The notes under the pieces: generated by a model
Database searches by the model: none
What the model saw: the letters and a program-made list of their open reading frames with translations, nothing else
Told to the model about the DNA's origin: nothing
Made by a program: the position numbers and the translations under genes
Assembly (NCBI GenBank): GCA_031288515.1
Contig: JAITRG010000077.1
Coordinates: forward strand, 1 to 32,489
Length of the DNA: 32,489 bases
Direction of reading: 5' to 3'
DNA from: Tannerellaceae bacterium
GTDB lineage: Bacteria > Bacteroidota > Bacteroidia > Bacteroidales > Tannerellaceae
Shown: positions 32,428-32,489 of the stretch, in pieces
Numbering within the stretch: position 1 is the first letter of the stretch
Layout of the letters: every line of letters begins with the position of its first letter

Positions 32428-32489
32428 TGGGGAAAGTTACGGATGTTTTGCTATCTGGCGCGAATATCGGCGCTCCACATTAACTTTTC
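32428..32489. other. Window end beyond array B; nothing recognised
   Basis: These 62 nt hold a possible degraded tenth unit (GGGGAAAG) and otherwise no supported feature before the window ends. Confidence 0.3.

Noticed and set aside
32204-32483. Short ORFs across array B (67 and 77 aa)
   Set aside because: Same cause: period divisible by three with no stop in the unit. No independent support.

Overview
The window looks like a Bacteroidota chromosome, most likely order Bacteroidales (Bacteroides/Parabacteroides/Tannerella-like; the genus cannot be fixed from sequence alone). The clues are promoters of the TTTG-N~19-TAnnTTTG type, large FtsX/MacB-type permeases, a YtrA-like GntR/ABC operon, a rhaK-rhaI-rhaT-rhaD operon with an AraC-family regulator, and weak or absent Shine-Dalgarno sequences. 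No tRNA, rRNA, insertion sequence or classical CRISPR array was seen.

Layout. 1-374: 5' part of a YgiQ-type radical SAM gene (minus). 375-1002: gene-free, with a degenerate 22-bp tandem array. 1003-5282: sbcD-sbcC (minus). 5355-7569: an AT-rich two-gene unit, an ABC-type ATPase plus a DUF4435/TOPRIM-like protein, with PARIS (AriA/AriB) anti-phage architecture. 7926-9956: ABC ATPase, permease, GntR regulator and a 30-residue membrane peptide (plus) behind a canonical Bacteroidota promoter. 9968-15555: two FtsX-type permeases and a MacB/LolD-type ATPase (minus), driven by two sigma-54 promoters, each with paired 17-bp activator sites; one pair forms a 46-bp perfect palindrome. 15755-17593: an unrecognised 217-aa protein (gene A) with a 52-unit 21-bp repeat array upstream. 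17666-18727: a secreted endonuclease/exonuclease/phosphatase-family lipoprotein. 18954-19181: a C-terminal gene remnant followed by a terminator. 19253-30469: a seven-gene L-rhamnose operon (minus), with the AraC-type regulator divergent at 30565. 31459-32427: gene B, a paralogue of gene A, again with a 21-bp tandem array upstream.

How it works together. Three exported alpha-L-rhamnosidase-type hydrolases release L-rhamnose. RhaT imports it, RhaI isomerises it, RhaK phosphorylates it and RhaD splits it to dihydroxyacetone phosphate and lactaldehyde. The AraC-type protein probably controls the operon from the short divergent region, which holds a 7-bp inverted repeat.

The strongest candidate for an undescribed system is the module seen twice: a 217-aa protein of unknown function (ungapped paralogues, roughly half identical), a TATCTTTG -10-like box before its start, and immediately upstream a tandem array of exactly 21-bp period. 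The array sequences are unrelated but the period and architecture are the same. A third array, of 22-bp period, lies upstream of ygiQ without a recognisable partner gene. All functional ideas about these modules are inference.
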